A stretch of 64,000 nucleotides of DNA from Amaranthus tricolor (Eukaryota > Streptophyta > Magnoliopsida > Caryophyllales > Amaranthaceae): contig NC_080048.1 in assembly GCF_026212465.1 (NCBI RefSeq), positions 33,002,254-33,066,253 of the forward strand. The letters run 5' to 3'. The position numbers and the translations under genes are program-made. Position 1 is the stretch's first letter, and every line of letters starts with the position of its first letter. Below the pieces are notes generated by a model. The model ran no database searches and was not told where the DNA came from. It saw only the letters and a program-made list of their open reading frames with translations. Below, piece after piece: positions 13,654 through 25,415 of the stretch.

Positions 13654-13967
13654 ATTTTTAATATTACAAGTAATTTAAAACAGAACAAGTATTATATAAC
13701 ATGAAGCAAATCAAAAGACCGTACATTGAGTAGAGTAGACGTAAGTAGCCAACTGAAGATTCCTATCTGATTGGGATAATGACGCATATCCAACTAGGAG
13801 GGATGTTATAAATTAAAGAATTCGGGAGTGGAATACAAAGATTAGAACAAAACCGTTCGGGGCTGATAGGCTAAGTGATTGGAGTAGTTAATTTAATCAA
13901 TTAAAGGGTAAAATAAATGACCATTCTAGTATCTAGTATCTACACAAGGTAAGGTTTAGATGAAGAC

Positions 13968-14160
13968 TTTTTTTTTTTTTTTTCTGAAAGCGGCAGGGAT
14001 ATATTATACCCAGTACATTTAAGGAGGGAATAAAGAGAAAACGCACAGTCAAAAAATCTCTGAGTTGATACATGTGCCCGATAGGGCTCGAACCTCAAAA
14101 CCTTCTGTTCTACATGCAGATACTTTATTCATTAACCCACAAACGCTTTTAATAGTTAAT
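13968..14160 (-). mobile_element. SINE-like element (tRNA-derived, pol III promoter)
   Basis: On the minus strand the sequence has a B-box match GGTTCGAGCCC (about 14085-14095) preceded by an A-box-like GGGTTAATGA about 35-40 bp upstream. It continues for about 100 bp and ends in an A16 tail (T16 at 13968-13983 on the plus strand). Size, internal promoter order and tail fit a plant SINE. I found no convincing target duplication, so the 5' border near 14160 is approximate. Confidence 0.5.
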
Positions 14161-14269
14161 TTAATTAATTAATTTTATCAATTAATTTGACGAGATAATT
14201 TTAAACATGTTGGTGAGAGCATTTATTGTAAACAAGTACAAAAATTCGTGCAATGCACGATTTTTTTAG

Positions 14270-14273
<4 letters not shown>

Positions 14274-14312
<39 letters not shown>
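14274..14312. repeat. (AT)n microsatellite
   Basis: About 39 bp of AT dinucleotide in intergenic DNA. Confidence 0.9.
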
Positions 14313-14318
<6 letters not shown>

Positions 14319-17300
14319 ATAAAGCCAGAGATATTATGCAGCAGAAACATTCAATCTGACAATTATATGTATGAATTAACTCAGTAATTTTGAAAATTGA
14401 CAACAATATATTATGCAATATATTATATTCTCTAATTTACTCAATACAATAATAAATAAATGCTAGTCAAATATACTTTAATGGTAGAGATATTAGTCAA
14501 GATCAAATGTCATGCCATTTTTCTTTAGCCAATAAATAAGTTTTATTTGACAAACACTCTTTAGTTTTGACACTTCGAATTTTTGAGCTTATTAGTATAA
14601 TGTATGATGGTAAAGACATTAGTTAAGATCAAATGTCATGTCATTTTTTTTAACTAATAAATGAGTTTCATTTGACAAATTCCTTTAGTTGTGAAACTTG
14701 GAATTTTCTAAACTTTTTAGTATAATGTATGATGATTAGTTGATTCATACAATAAATTATGTGAACACACAAATTTATTAAATACCAATATTAGATTATT
14801 TGACAACTCAATAATCTGAATGTTTTTAAATAAGCTAAAAATATCCAATTAACAATTTTGTCAAACATTCTTTATATTAGAGTGGTGAAAACGGTTGATG
14901 ATACTACTTTTGTTCTCTTAATATGCAACTACACACAATTGCACAAATATTAAGAAAATAAGAGAGACAATTAAATTGTATAATATGAATATGATTAAAG
15001 TAAGTGAATACGGGAAAATATATATAGATAAAAATTAAAAAACTAGTCGAGACATTAGCTAACATAGAAATAAGACAAATTACCAATAAAAAAATAAACC
15101 AAAATAGAAATATATATTTTAAAAGGCATAATTATAATAGAAATATTGGAAAACACATACATAGGAGTCATTGTTGGACTAAATATTCAGTTTGGATTAT
15201 TTTGGGTTGATTTTTTCAAATTTGATCATGTTCTATCAATTTGTCAAGTAAAGAGTTACTCATAAAGTTATTTTTCTAGAGTGAGATGTATTAATATTAG
15301 ACTTTTCAAAATTATTTAGTCTTGATTACTAGTACTATAATTTTTATTGAGTTATTGTTCGAATGAATTAAATTCAGCTTGGATTATTTTTGGGTTGAAT
15401 TATCTTTGATTGATCGTTTGATCGATTTAAAGTTATTTTTATAATGATAATTATAATTGTTGAACGGACAACTTTTAAGACAACAACGGTGAAATAATGA
15501 CCAGAAACACAAAATTGTTTATAAATACTTTATCGTATTCATTATTACTATTTGATTTTTGCACGTTTGTCAATGCATATATTCAATTATAAATATCTCA
15601 AATTATGTTTAATTAAAAGTTGTAAAATTTTAGTGATAATAAATTTACATTGAAAAGAATCAAATAAGATTCCATTTAACTATATTTTAAATTATAAATT
15701 AAGAATAAAATATAAATCAAGAATAATCGATAAATAATATTAAAAAAATCAAATAATACAATAATAGCGAATAAGAGGGACTATAAGATTATCCGATCCA
15801 CAAGTGATTCGTACATCTTGTGAAGTTGGGATCGATCAAATTTTAAGAACCATCAAAATGAGATAGATTGAGTTTGATTTGACCTTTTATTCATGCTTTT
15901 AACGTATGTGATTTTCGCATTGGATCACTTAGTTAAAATTTTGATTTATGACCCACTAATATTAATTTATGTTTCGTTCAAGTTAGATTTAAAAAATGAT
16001 TATCACCTCTTCCTAATATACTTTATCCCTTTACAACAGAATTAACACAAAATTCGAAAAATCTAAATCGATTTTAAAATCACTTCGTTTAATAAAAAGA
16101 GATCAGATTATTTATTTAAAATTTAATACACCTAAATTACACTACAACTACAAGATAATATTATAGACTCTTTTGTGTATGGCCATAAAAGAACTTCTTG
16201 ATTTTGATTATCACCAATTATAGAACAGCGTGAAGATTTAATTTGCGACACTTAAATCATTCAAAAACTTAATACAGATTGAAGGCGATGTGTAAGCTTT
16301 ACTTTTGTAAATTCTCCCCACTAAGGTATTTGAGTTTGATGTTCGAAATTCACAGAGAACGATCAACCTCAATAGTCACTTAGTACAAATTAAATTACAC
16401 TAAATGAATATGTTTTAAGAAAAACAATAAAATCAGAACCTTTGTAAATTCATAAGTTCAAGAACACAAGAGAATAACAAGAAGAATTTCTCGATCTCGA
16501 AAAATAATTTATATTATAACTCTTTTCTAAATTCCATGCGTTCCTTTATTTATAGGAATAGATTTCCATGTTATACATCCTACAACTCCAATAATTGATA
16601 AGTAATCGGTTATATCATGAAGAAAACTTCAATTAACATAACAACACAAAACTCCATAAAATAGAGCTTTAATAAACGTCGAAAAAACAGAACGTCGTCG
16701 CATCTCGCGACCAATTTCTATTTTAGTTACTTCAATTTGTATTTTTGCGTTCTAAAACACTTTGGACAATTTAAATGTAACTCTTTATATATCTCACTAT
16801 TAGTATAGTACATGGGATATGTCCTAAATGGCTCTAAATGCAACAAATCTTCTTCTATTTAGTGCATTTTAGTAATACTTTCTTTAAACTCATCTAATTT
16901 AAAATAACATTCCACACATCAATGCTAATGTCCTTGCGGATTGAATTAACACCTAATGCGAACATACTTTATAAATGATTGTATCTAAAATTATATCCTT
17001 TCTGAGTTTGATCATTGAACACATTTGACCACTTGAAGATGAAGTACGCATGGGAACAAATAACATAGTGTCATTTATTTGACACAATTTATGTAGGTCA
17101 TGTCTCTATTTTTTCATAAGTTTATGATAGTCGACGTCAAGATTGACAACTTAAAGCGGCCACACTTTAATATTTATATGGGCAAGTCCTCCTTACATTT
17201 AAAATATCCCATGATAGATACTTCACCAAGAACTCTTCAACTCTAAGCCTTGAGAACTTTTATTGACGACTAACTCGCTTTCATGGTATAAAGCAACGCT

Positions 17301-17380
17301 GGGTCATTGAAACTTGTTGCTTACAAAAGTTTAAAAAGAATTACACCACGTCGAATTTTAGACACGACGTTAATTGAGTA
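14313..17380. other. AT-rich intergenic DNA, no gene seen
   Basis: About 3 kb of AT-rich sequence without a supported coding region. A segment of about 60 bp is imperfectly repeated near 14460-14540 and 14600-14690 (motifs AGATCAAATGTCATG and TTTGACAAA). No RNA gene or complete element was recognised. The right part probably holds the decayed 3' end of the copia remnant that follows. Confidence 0.5.
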
Positions 17381-17389
17381 ATTGGGCTT

Positions 17390-17640
17390 TCTTATTGAGT
17401 TTTGTTGACATAATCCGATTATAATTGACGCTTGTTCAATTAAATCCTTACTTATTGCTTTAGTAAAAAAACCAGTCAAATTGAACTTAGTGTTCACATA
17501 ATCAAGAGTTGTGACCCCATTAATGATAATTTCTTACACTAAATGTGCCTAAGAGCAATATGACAAGACTTGTCATTATACACTTGACTATAAGTTTAAC
17601 CCATTAACCTGCAATTCATATGAATTGTCACAGTGAAATA
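17390..17640 (-). pseudogene. Ty1/copia RNase H remnant
   Basis: The minus-strand translation, with stops, gives KSCHIALRHI, EIIINGVTTLDYVNTKFNL and TGFFTKAISKDLIEQAS. These line up with the end of copia RNase H, where the pattern is K-S-R-H-I-x-x-R-H...G-V-I-x-x-x-Y-V...N-L-A-D-x-x-T-K. The usual LADPLTK is degraded to LTGFFTK. No LTRs were found. An old fragment. Confidence 0.55.
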
Positions 17641-17867
17641 GGCTTTGATGAAATAAGTATCTCAAATATGACATTTCTCAATCATTCTGCTTCACTTGCT
17701 GCAGATGTTAATGCTATAAATTTAGTACATACAAACTCTTTATTTAACCTTGAGATAGAAATTGAAAAAAAAAATTATGTATGAACTTTTTAGATTCAAG
17801 ATTATATATACATGTAATACTTTCATAACCCTACTCATGTCATCCAACCGAATCCATTGAACTAAAT

Positions 17868-18074
17868 GAGACCGCCACCTTTGAAGAAAAACTAATAAAA
17901 ATCCTTGATACCAAAACAAGATGTACTTGGAATAAGGATTTTAAGTTGGTTAAGATATTATGAACGAACCAACAAACCGAAGAAGCAACATGGGAAATCG
18001 AAGTTGACATAAGAAAGTGTTGCCCTGAGCTTTTCGAGCAGGTACGTTTGAGTTTCGAGGACAAAAATTGTTAA
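17868..18074 (+). pseudogene. Ty3/gypsy polyprotein C-terminus (chromodomain-like end)
   Basis: In one frame the sequence reads KLIKILDTKTR, FKLVKIL, then an in-frame TGA at the position of the usual Trp, then TEEATWEIEVDIRK, CPELFEQV and FEDKNC followed by a stop. This is the signature end of plant gypsy polyproteins (E-A-T-W-E...P-x-L-F...F-E-D). A purine-rich stretch, AAAAATAGGGGTGATG, follows directly and could be the polypurine tract before a 3' LTR. The rest of the element upstream is absent. Confidence 0.65.
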
Positions 18075-18082
18075 AAATAGGG

Positions 18083-18602
18083 GTGATGTGAGGCTATCGA
18101 ACAATTTAATTAAGTTTCGAGGACGACAACAGCTGGATCACGGGAAACGGGCGACTAGAGCATCAACGTTGGTGAAATTTTGAGCCTATGCAACAGTTCT
18201 CAGTCTTTAGAGACACAATCCACAACCTAATACATGGCTGTAGTCGGGTTGACATTTCAAGTCGACAAGACGAGGATTGGGATGCGACCTCACCCTATAA
18301 TTGTTGTGGATATGGATCAGGATGGGGTATCTTGGAGGGCCGTTACTCTAGTGATTTTGTATCGCTAATTGGCTACGTCATCAAAAGCTGTGTGCAACAC
18401 CATTGGGGTTTGTCTGACACTGTTACAGACATGGATCTACGAATACTTTTTGGCCTTTTGCCCCCATCCTCGTCATCCTGATATGCTTAACATGGCAAGG
18501 GCGGAGTTATGGTCACCGCAGAAGCTAGTTTGTGAGCTTGCAGACTGAGAGATTATAGAATTATACTAGACTCCATGTCAGAGAGATAGCTATTGTATTT
18601 TG
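18083..18602 (+). other. Possible gypsy 3' LTR remnant, no gene supported
   Basis: It follows the gypsy polyprotein end and its purine tract, so LTR sequence is expected here, possibly starting TGAGGCTATCG. No second LTR exists in the window to prove it. A 97-codon open frame at 18188-18481 has no recognisable domain. Confidence 0.3.
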
Positions 18603-19538
18603 TTATAAGTTCGTTAGATCTCCATACGTGACGTCTTTAAGGGCATTATTAAATGAACACCCGCGCACTGCCTTTATCGGGGGTATCAAATGTTTTGATA
18701 TCGTTGAAGTATATTTGCCCAAGAGGATAGTCAAAATGGATGTAGGATTTGCAATTAATAATTGATTCAATTGACCTTCACTATCTAAATCCATCCATAC
18801 CACATAGTTGTGTTCTGTAGCCAAATATAGATAGTGTTGAATTACCGCGATGACTTAGCCCATGGCACGTGCCCTTGGGGGCCGAAGCCCCTACTACAGG
18901 ACGGCAATCGGGCGGCGGGCAAATGCGTCACTTCTGGCCCGGATTCTGACTTAGAGGCGTTCAGTCATAATCCAGCGCATGGTAGCTTTGCGCCACTGGC
19001 TTTTCAACTAAGCGCGATGACCAATTGGAATTGTACCATCTATCTCTTCTTGTCTAATTGATTACCTTAAGTTGTATATTTGATTCATACTAGCAAAAAT
19101 ACTAGGAACATTTTGTCTAATGGGGGTCATAATAAAAGCAGGTTGAATACTAGTAGCACTAAGCTCTTTTATATATTGTCGAATATCTACTAGCAACCTA
19201 GTTACTTTTTCACCAGGATTCACTCTCACCGTCCAGGGTCTTTGTCCTAAATTACGACTACTTTCTACTATCATAAATTTACAACCACATGTTCTACTTG
19301 TAGAACCGGGTCGATGAAAGTTATCTAAATTATGCAATTCATCTCTAAGCCTACCGTAACGATGATAACGTAAATATAAACTAACTTTCGAACGACCCTC
19401 TTTTTGTTTATACGAGGCACGCGTGAACTGCAAAGTAATTCCAAAAACTCTCATCCTCCCAAGCATGTATTTCATCCTATCTATAACAAATCTCATAGAA
19501 TAATCTACATTGTCACCTAAATTTTCAATGTCCTGCAA
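18603..19538 (-). pseudogene. MULE (Mutator-like) transposase fragment, interrupted by rDNA
   Basis: The part at 19538-19062 gives a FAR1-like zinc region with TCGCKFMIVESS and PWTVRV, then IRQYIKEL, PAFIMTPIRQNVPSIFAS and NQIYN. This is the conserved stretch before the MULE catalytic domain (Arg-Gln, then Ile-Tyr-Asn). After the rDNA insert the frame resumes with YLYLATEHNYVVWMDLDSEG and LLIANPTSI, matching the next MULE block (Tyr-Val-x-Trp...His/Asn-Pro-x-Ser-Ile). The DDE core beyond is absent or unrecognisable. No terminal repeats were found. Confidence 0.65.
18838..19027 (-). rRNA. 25S rRNA gene fragment inserted in MULE transposase
   Basis: The reverse complement matches the recalled 3' part of plant 25S rRNA: CAATTGGTCATCGCGCTTAG, GCCAGTGGCGCAAAGCTACC, TTATGACTGAACGCCTCTAA, GTCAGAATCCGGGCCAG and CGCCGCCCGATTGCCG. 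About 190 bp is present, with several substitutions. It is GC-rich against AT-rich surroundings and cuts a MULE reading frame. It is a fragment, not a functional rRNA gene. Confidence 0.85.
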
Positions 19539-19539
19539 A

Positions 19540-20735
19540 TGTAAATTAATAAATAATTAAATATTTACCTTATAAATATTAAAATAAAATCAACAATAAT
19601 TAATTAATATTAAGTAAATAAATCAAATAATTATAAAACCATAATAATACAAAATTGGTATAAAATAAAAAAAACAAAGATAATAATGCAAGAAATATTA
19701 CTTAATTTAATAATATTAAAATAAATTAAATTAATAAAGGAATCGTAAATTTTGAAAAGAACAAAAAAAGGAAATAGGGGTAGTCGCGTGAAACACACAA
19801 CTAGACGACGGAGGAGTCGCATGAAACGTGCGACGTGACCGCGGTTCGGTTGCGTGAAATGCGTCTACCCCACTTTTCCTTTATTTGTTTTTCTTTTTCA
19901 AAATTTACATTCGATATCAATGCTTACCGAATCATTTTGATGATCATTTTCATTTGTCATTTTGTTTCGATATTGAATTTTAGTTCGGTGAATGTTTTCA
20001 GAGAGATGTTAGAGAAATGAAGTTATGAAAAGTCATTAAGGGCAAGTTGAAAATTCATTATATAAAGGGTGACGACACAATAAAAAAGGTGGCGACTTTT
20101 AATAATGCATTTTTTATTATTCCAGATTAAGATTGTCAGGAGAATCCCCTACAATAAAAAGGAAGGGAAAATTGAAATTCACGTAAGCAATGAGAATCAA
20201 AATTCTATCACAAGGGTAGAAAAGAGAGTCTTCATTCAACCATTAGTCTAATCTATGATATTCGCTTGTTGTAAAGTTAGTGCAAGCATTTTATGATTAA
20301 TGAAGTGTCATAAAAATACCTTACTTCATGGGTCATGAGATGCACTATAGGCTATAGCACTTGCTTATGCCATTATTGAATAAATTAATAATGCGAAAAT
20401 AAAGCGGAGATTAAGGTTTTCGTAGGTAAATACTAATTTTTATATCATACTGAAATGAATACATAAGCCTTATTTATAAGGAGACTAAGAAAAAAAGAAA
20501 AACACCACAATACTATTGAGAAGTAACCAAATATCTATCTATTAAACCAAAAAAAAAATGTAATTTATTCCAATCGTTTTAAAAATATGAAACAACAATG
20601 TAGAAAACTAAGTATACTTACAAAGGCTTTTCCTACTCGAAATCTCCCTAAAAGACTCCTCCTCCTTCAATTAGCCACAACAATTCCACCATTGGCGAAT
20701 CCAAAAGGATAAATTTGTCGTACATCTACCCCAAA
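19540..20735. other. Intergenic DNA, no gene seen
   Basis: AT-rich. A short GC-richer patch at about 19780-19870 has repeated GTCGC(G/A)TGAAA motifs. No domain, RNA gene or element end was recognised. The segment next to 20736 would hold the 3' flank of the membrane protein gene. Confidence 0.5.
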
Positions 20736-21713
20736 TTATATTGGTGATGATTCGAGATCCAGCAAGCCGATTCCCGATTCGACCCTACTCTCCTCCATTG
20801 AAGAATAAAAAACACTTGGGGTTGGACAAATACTATCAAATTGATCCCATTCTCCACCTTTCATAAACATCTTCAACTTCTCCCTACACATCCTCAATTG
20901 ATCATCCAATATACTCCTTTCAGATTCATGTTTGATTACAATCCATTCAAGTGATTGAATAATTTCTTGATCATGTAATTGCTTGTCTTCAGCTGCTCTA
21001 TTTAACTGATTGATTTCCATTTGCAGAACACTCTTTTCATTCTGTAACCTCAATATCATAGCCATTGCTTCATCAATGGCAGACGCCGCCGCCATTCTCT
21101 CCTTTTCAAGCTCATTATGAGCATTATTGGCCCTTTTTCTTTCATCCTTCACCATGTTTCTCAGAGTAATTACATCAAACACTTGGTCTTCATTACAACA
21201 TTCATCACTTTCCTCAACATTTTTACCAATATTATCATTAAACCCATCATTTAAACTCACAAATTCATTGATTTCCTCAAGGTTTTGGTCCCTACCACCA
21301 TTTTTACCTATCATTTTTATGGTCCCATTATAAGAAGATAACTTCTTAGCAACATCAATTCTATTTTCTTGACCCTTTCCTGTGTATAGCAAGAATAAAA
21401 ACCCTAAAATGGAAACAAAAAATAGGACAAAAACATTGAATAAATTCGAAAAAAATCCAAACATTATGAACCCACATCCAAAATCATTGTAGTTAGATAC
21501 CAAAAGGTTGAGATTTGATGCAATTTCCATTACAATTAAACCCATTAGTGCCTGGAAAAGAATGCTCTTATACAACCCAATAGCTGAATAAAGAGTAATC
21601 AAGAAACAAAGACGGCCCATTAATCTACATTGAAATTTGCAACAGATTTTGTATATTAAAGAGAAAAAAATTGCACCTTTTGATGCTAGATAAAGAAGGT
21701 AAAGAACCACCAT
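20736..21713 (-). CDS. GTD-binding (DUF593) membrane protein, FLOURY1-like
   Basis: A single 325-codon exon. Residues 1-125 are strongly hydrophobic, with about four predicted membrane segments that include LFQALMGLIVMEIAS and FVLFFVSILGFLFLLY. A low-complexity acidic, Asn-rich linker follows. Residues about 180-295 form a coiled coil with the GTD-binding signature ITLRNMVKDERKRANNAHNE, ASAIDEAMAMILRLQNEKS and QSLEWIVIKHESERS. Family members anchor in membranes: maize FLOURY1 sits in the endoplasmic reticulum membrane and binds zeins, and others act as myosin receptors. The short length and N-terminal membrane segments resemble FLOURY1 more than the long MyoB proteins. The first ATG of the frame is used. 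No neighbouring gene is linked to it. Confidence 0.85.
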   Translation of the reverse strand: MVVLYLLYLASKGAIFFSLIYKICCKFQCRLMGRLCFLITLYSAIGLYKSILFQALMGLIVMEIASNLNLLVSNYNDFGCGFIMFGFFSNLFNVFVLFFVSILGFLFLLYTGKGQENRIDVAKKLSSYNGTIKMIGKNGGRDQNLEEINEFVSLNDGFNDNIGKNVEESDECCNEDQVFDVITLRNMVKDERKRANNAHNELEKERMAAASAIDEAMAMILRLQNEKSVLQMEINQLNRAAEDKQLHDQEIIQSLEWIVIKHESERSILDDQLRMCREKLKMFMKGGEWDQFDSICPTPSVFYSSMEESRVESGIGLLDLESSPI

Positions 21714-21963
21714 TGTTGAACACGTTTAAAGCTTACTTAATAGTGAAAATTGCCCACATGGAGTGATGAAGAAAATATGTGCTAAACCTACCAAAAATTC
21801 TAGATGAAAGGCGGATTTTATGAGTATCGGTTACAATTTACAAATATGGGAATGGATTGTAGGATTTTAATTTGTTGTGATTTGTGAATGAATACAAAAG
21901 ATTAATGTGGCCATGTGGGTTTACAACGTAACACAACGGTTAGTTTTCCTATTCTAAAATTCT

Positions 21964-23802
21964 TACTTGAGACTGTCTATATAATAAATATTTTAAGTTT
22001 TGGGTTGACTCAATTTATAAATTAAAAAAAAATAACTGAATTTGGTGCAAGACATACATGCTACTCTTAATTTTTCAACTTTTATTTTCAATTTTTCATT
22101 TCAATTTTTCTGACATAAATCATTCCTGGTCCTCTCTTAAAGTTCATTTGTGGTTTTCAATCTTCATCTTTCTCTCTCAAATCCATTGTCGTTTATTCTC
22201 TATTAATCTTATTCAACATTTGCAAGATCATCAAAGGTATGTATTTATGTTTCATCTTCACCATTTTCGTTTTCAAAGCTTTCATTTTAATTTTTTTTGA
22301 GTTAATTATATTATATATTAGTTGAAATTACAATCCTCTTATTTTTTTTAAACAAATTAAGCTTCATCAATGGTGGAAATAGTGATGTTGAAGAAGACAA
22401 CAATGGTGAAAATAATGATGTTGAAGAAAGAAAGTAAATTGGTGTTTTAACCTGATTAAAGTTTGTAGTTTAATATTTTAAAATTTTAAATTTTTTTGTT
22501 TTTTGATTTTACTTGTTCTTGATTTTAGGGTTTAAAATGTGGGAAAGATAAGTGATGGTGCTGTCCTGACTTTTGTAAAGATTCCTTCTAAGGATCAAAA
22601 TGACAATACTCAACAATTAAAGGTGACTGATTAAGTACCTAAACAAAGGGCTTATGGTAGCTGAAATTATAATATTATATATTTGGATTTATAATATTGT
22701 ATTTGGATTTATAATAGTGGTATTTGTCGTATTGTTATGTAATCATATTTGGGATTATGTTGGAAGTATAATAGTGTGTGTATCTGGATTTATAATAGTG
22801 TATATATGGGTTTATAATAGATTATATTTGTGTTTATAATTGTGCGTAGTTTATGATATTTTGGATTTATAAATTAATGTTATAATCCCAACTAAATTAT
22901 GTTATACCCCCAACAAAATAATGTTATAATCACAATTAAACTATGTTATAGCCCCTAATAAATTATGTTGTAATCCCAATTAAACTATGTTATAACACCC
23001 ATTAAACAATGTTAAACTCCCAATTGTATTATGTTATAAAACCAACTAAAAATGATATAACCCAGACTATGTTATACTCTCAACTATATCAATTTATGTC
23101 AAATGTTTACAGTTATAATACCAATTATATTATGTTATAATCCTAAATATAAGTTATTATAACCTCGAATATACTATGTTATAACCCTAAATATATTATG
23201 TTAAATATATTGTTACTACACAATGTTTACTCCCAACTACATCAATATATGTCAAACGTTCACAGTTATAATACCAATTATATTTTGGTTATATCCCCAA
23301 ATATATGAATATATAACCACAAATACTTTTACTACAATTCTCCAAAAATTAGCCATAATTGAAATCTTCAACAACACTGTTTCCCACTATTGATGAGCCT
23401 TAATTTTTTTATAAAAAAAAATTAGAAGAACCACAATAGTTTTTATTACCTTCCCCAAATAGTATATATTGTTGTCTTTTTCAACATCACTGTTTTCCAC
23501 CATTGATGAAGCTTTATTTAAAAAAAAAACCCCACGATCAAATTCAAGCACTAAATCTTCCATTGTAATATGCAAAACTGATTTCTTCATTTTCAAGGGA
23601 TAAGTTAACGTGGGGAAGAGGCAGTTAATGTTTAGACTTTTTATATTTCCGAATATAAACACGCATGTGGGAAGAAAGCAACAGTTATTTTTTAAGAAAG
23701 CAGCATTTTTTTATTTTTTAAAAACAAGAATTTAAAATGGAGATATGAGCTGGGCTCTTGAGAGGCGTCTATACTATAAACGGTCTCTCAATAGAGGGTT
23801 AT
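21964..23802. mobile_element. Candidate non-autonomous element with internal hairpin arms
   Basis: The ends resemble each other in inverted orientation: TTGAGACTGTCTATAT at 21966 and, reading inward from 23802, TTGAGAGACCGTTTATAG. Inside, a 45-bp arm at 22359-22403 (AAGCTTCATCAATGGTGGAA...) recurs inverted at 23468-23514 with about 90% identity. A second, weaker copy of that arm lies near 23362-23400. The middle is AT-rich tandem-like DNA. No target-site duplication was found, so its status as a transposon is uncertain. No protein is supported. Confidence 0.4.
22860..23330. repeat. Degenerate tandem repeats of TTATGTTATAA type
   Basis: About twenty irregular copies of an AT-rich unit with core TTATGTTATAAxCCCAA, period about 25-30 bp. 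A longer sub-block containing ATGTCAAATGTTTACAG and ACCAATTATATT occurs at about 23085-23140 and again at about 23237-23290. Confidence 0.7.
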
Positions 23803-25415
23803 TATAAATTTTTTGTGCATTTGTTTGTTATACTATCAATATAATATTCCATAAGTTCCATAATAAAGTTTCCCACATAGAATATTCACGAGAATTAAGA
23901 AAAATATTCCTTTGTATTTATTATAGGTGTCCTATTTACTTTTTGAACACTATTTATCTAACACTTTTAATTTAAATTGCATTTCATTATTAATTTATAA
24001 GTTAAAACATAGTCATATGAAATCTTATTTGATTCGTTTTAATGTAAAGTTTATTAATATTAACTATTATAATTCTTAATTATACATTATTAAATATATT
24101 CATGATAAAATAAGTGCATCAGATAGAGTACATAAAGTAAATGCGATACTTAAGATGAATAGGAGGAAGTAAAATCTTTTAGATGGTGGATATAATGTTT
24201 TATTGAATAATAAATTTGATGGTGAAAAAATGAAACTTATAAACATAAAAAAATATTAAAATAAAGTTTTTGGAAAAATATGGAGACCACAATTAATAAA
24301 AAATATTTTTTAAAAAGTTAATAGAATATATGTGGTGACCATATGTATTATTATTATTAAATATTAAAATGAAAATGTATAAGATTATTTTTAATTAAAA
24401 TTTATGATATAAATAGAAAAATTACTTATAAAAACAACATTTGATATAACTAAAATGACAATGAAAACTTTTTTCAAGCAGAAAGAGTGTTGTTTTCACT
24501 TAAAAAAAATTTTTGGCCTTTGAAAAATACTAATTTTTGGCGAAGTAAAGTAATGCTTAGTAAACCGCATTTCCCAACATAATAGTACTAGATCATTTTA
24601 CTTTTTAATGAATTTTCCATGAAAAAGTTTATCCAAAATAATCTAAATTTTTTAATTTATTTTTCTCTAATAATCTCAATTTTTTATCAATCATGAATAC
24701 TCATAATTATAAAGGGTGTTTGCTAAGAATGCACAAAGTAACCTTTAAGCTATAAAACAAGTCATTTTGCATAGAAAAATATGAAAATTACAACAAAATT
24801 AAATTATTCAAAAGTTGAAAAAATAAAATAATTAAAAGAGAAATCAAGTAAGTTGATTTTTTAACTTTAACTTAATTTTTAATATATTTGACTTTTAATT
24901 TTATTTCTCTTTTGTTTTTGTAGCAACTAACAGGTAAAATTAAAGCTAGTCACCATTTGGCCAATAATATTTTTTGGTAAGTAATTTTAAAATTGAAATT
25001 ATTCATAATTAATCAAAAGTTGAGATTATTATACATAAATAAATAAAATGTTGAATTATTCTGTATTTTTTTTTCGTGTGTCGAATACAATATCCAACTT
25101 TAAAATTATAAGAATTAAAATCCAAATTTCTCCTAAAGCCACTAAAACTTCAAGTTTTTTTTTTTCAATATTTTCAATCATTCAAGTATGCAATTAAAGT
25201 ATCATTCACAAGAAAAAAATTTTCTAGCAAGCTTATTAATTGGCTAAAAATTACGGAGTATTTCGAATAAAAGAAGAAAAATCATTAGCTCAATTCTTTT
25301 CTCTTTTGTTTATTTTCATCGTGATCTTTTACTTGAATAACATTCGTTGAGAAAGAACCAATTAAAGAATTAGTTTTAAAATTATCTTTAATTAATTATT
25401 TGATAGTAGTAGAAG
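23803..25415. other. AT-rich intergenic DNA, no gene seen
   Basis: No coding region, RNA gene or element boundary was recognised in these 1.6 kb. Confidence 0.6.

Noticed and set aside
18188..18481. A 97-codon open frame after the gypsy remnant
   Set aside because: No recognisable domain, and it lies where LTR sequence is expected.
18834..19061. A 75-codon plus-strand open frame
   Set aside because: It is the antisense of the 25S rRNA fragment, not a protein gene.
19780..19870. Repeated GTCGC(G/A)TGAAA motifs
   Set aside because: Too short and irregular to assign to a repeat family or regulatory element.
23387..23662. A 91-codon minus-strand frame
   Set aside because: It overlaps the inverted-arm repeats and shows no domain.
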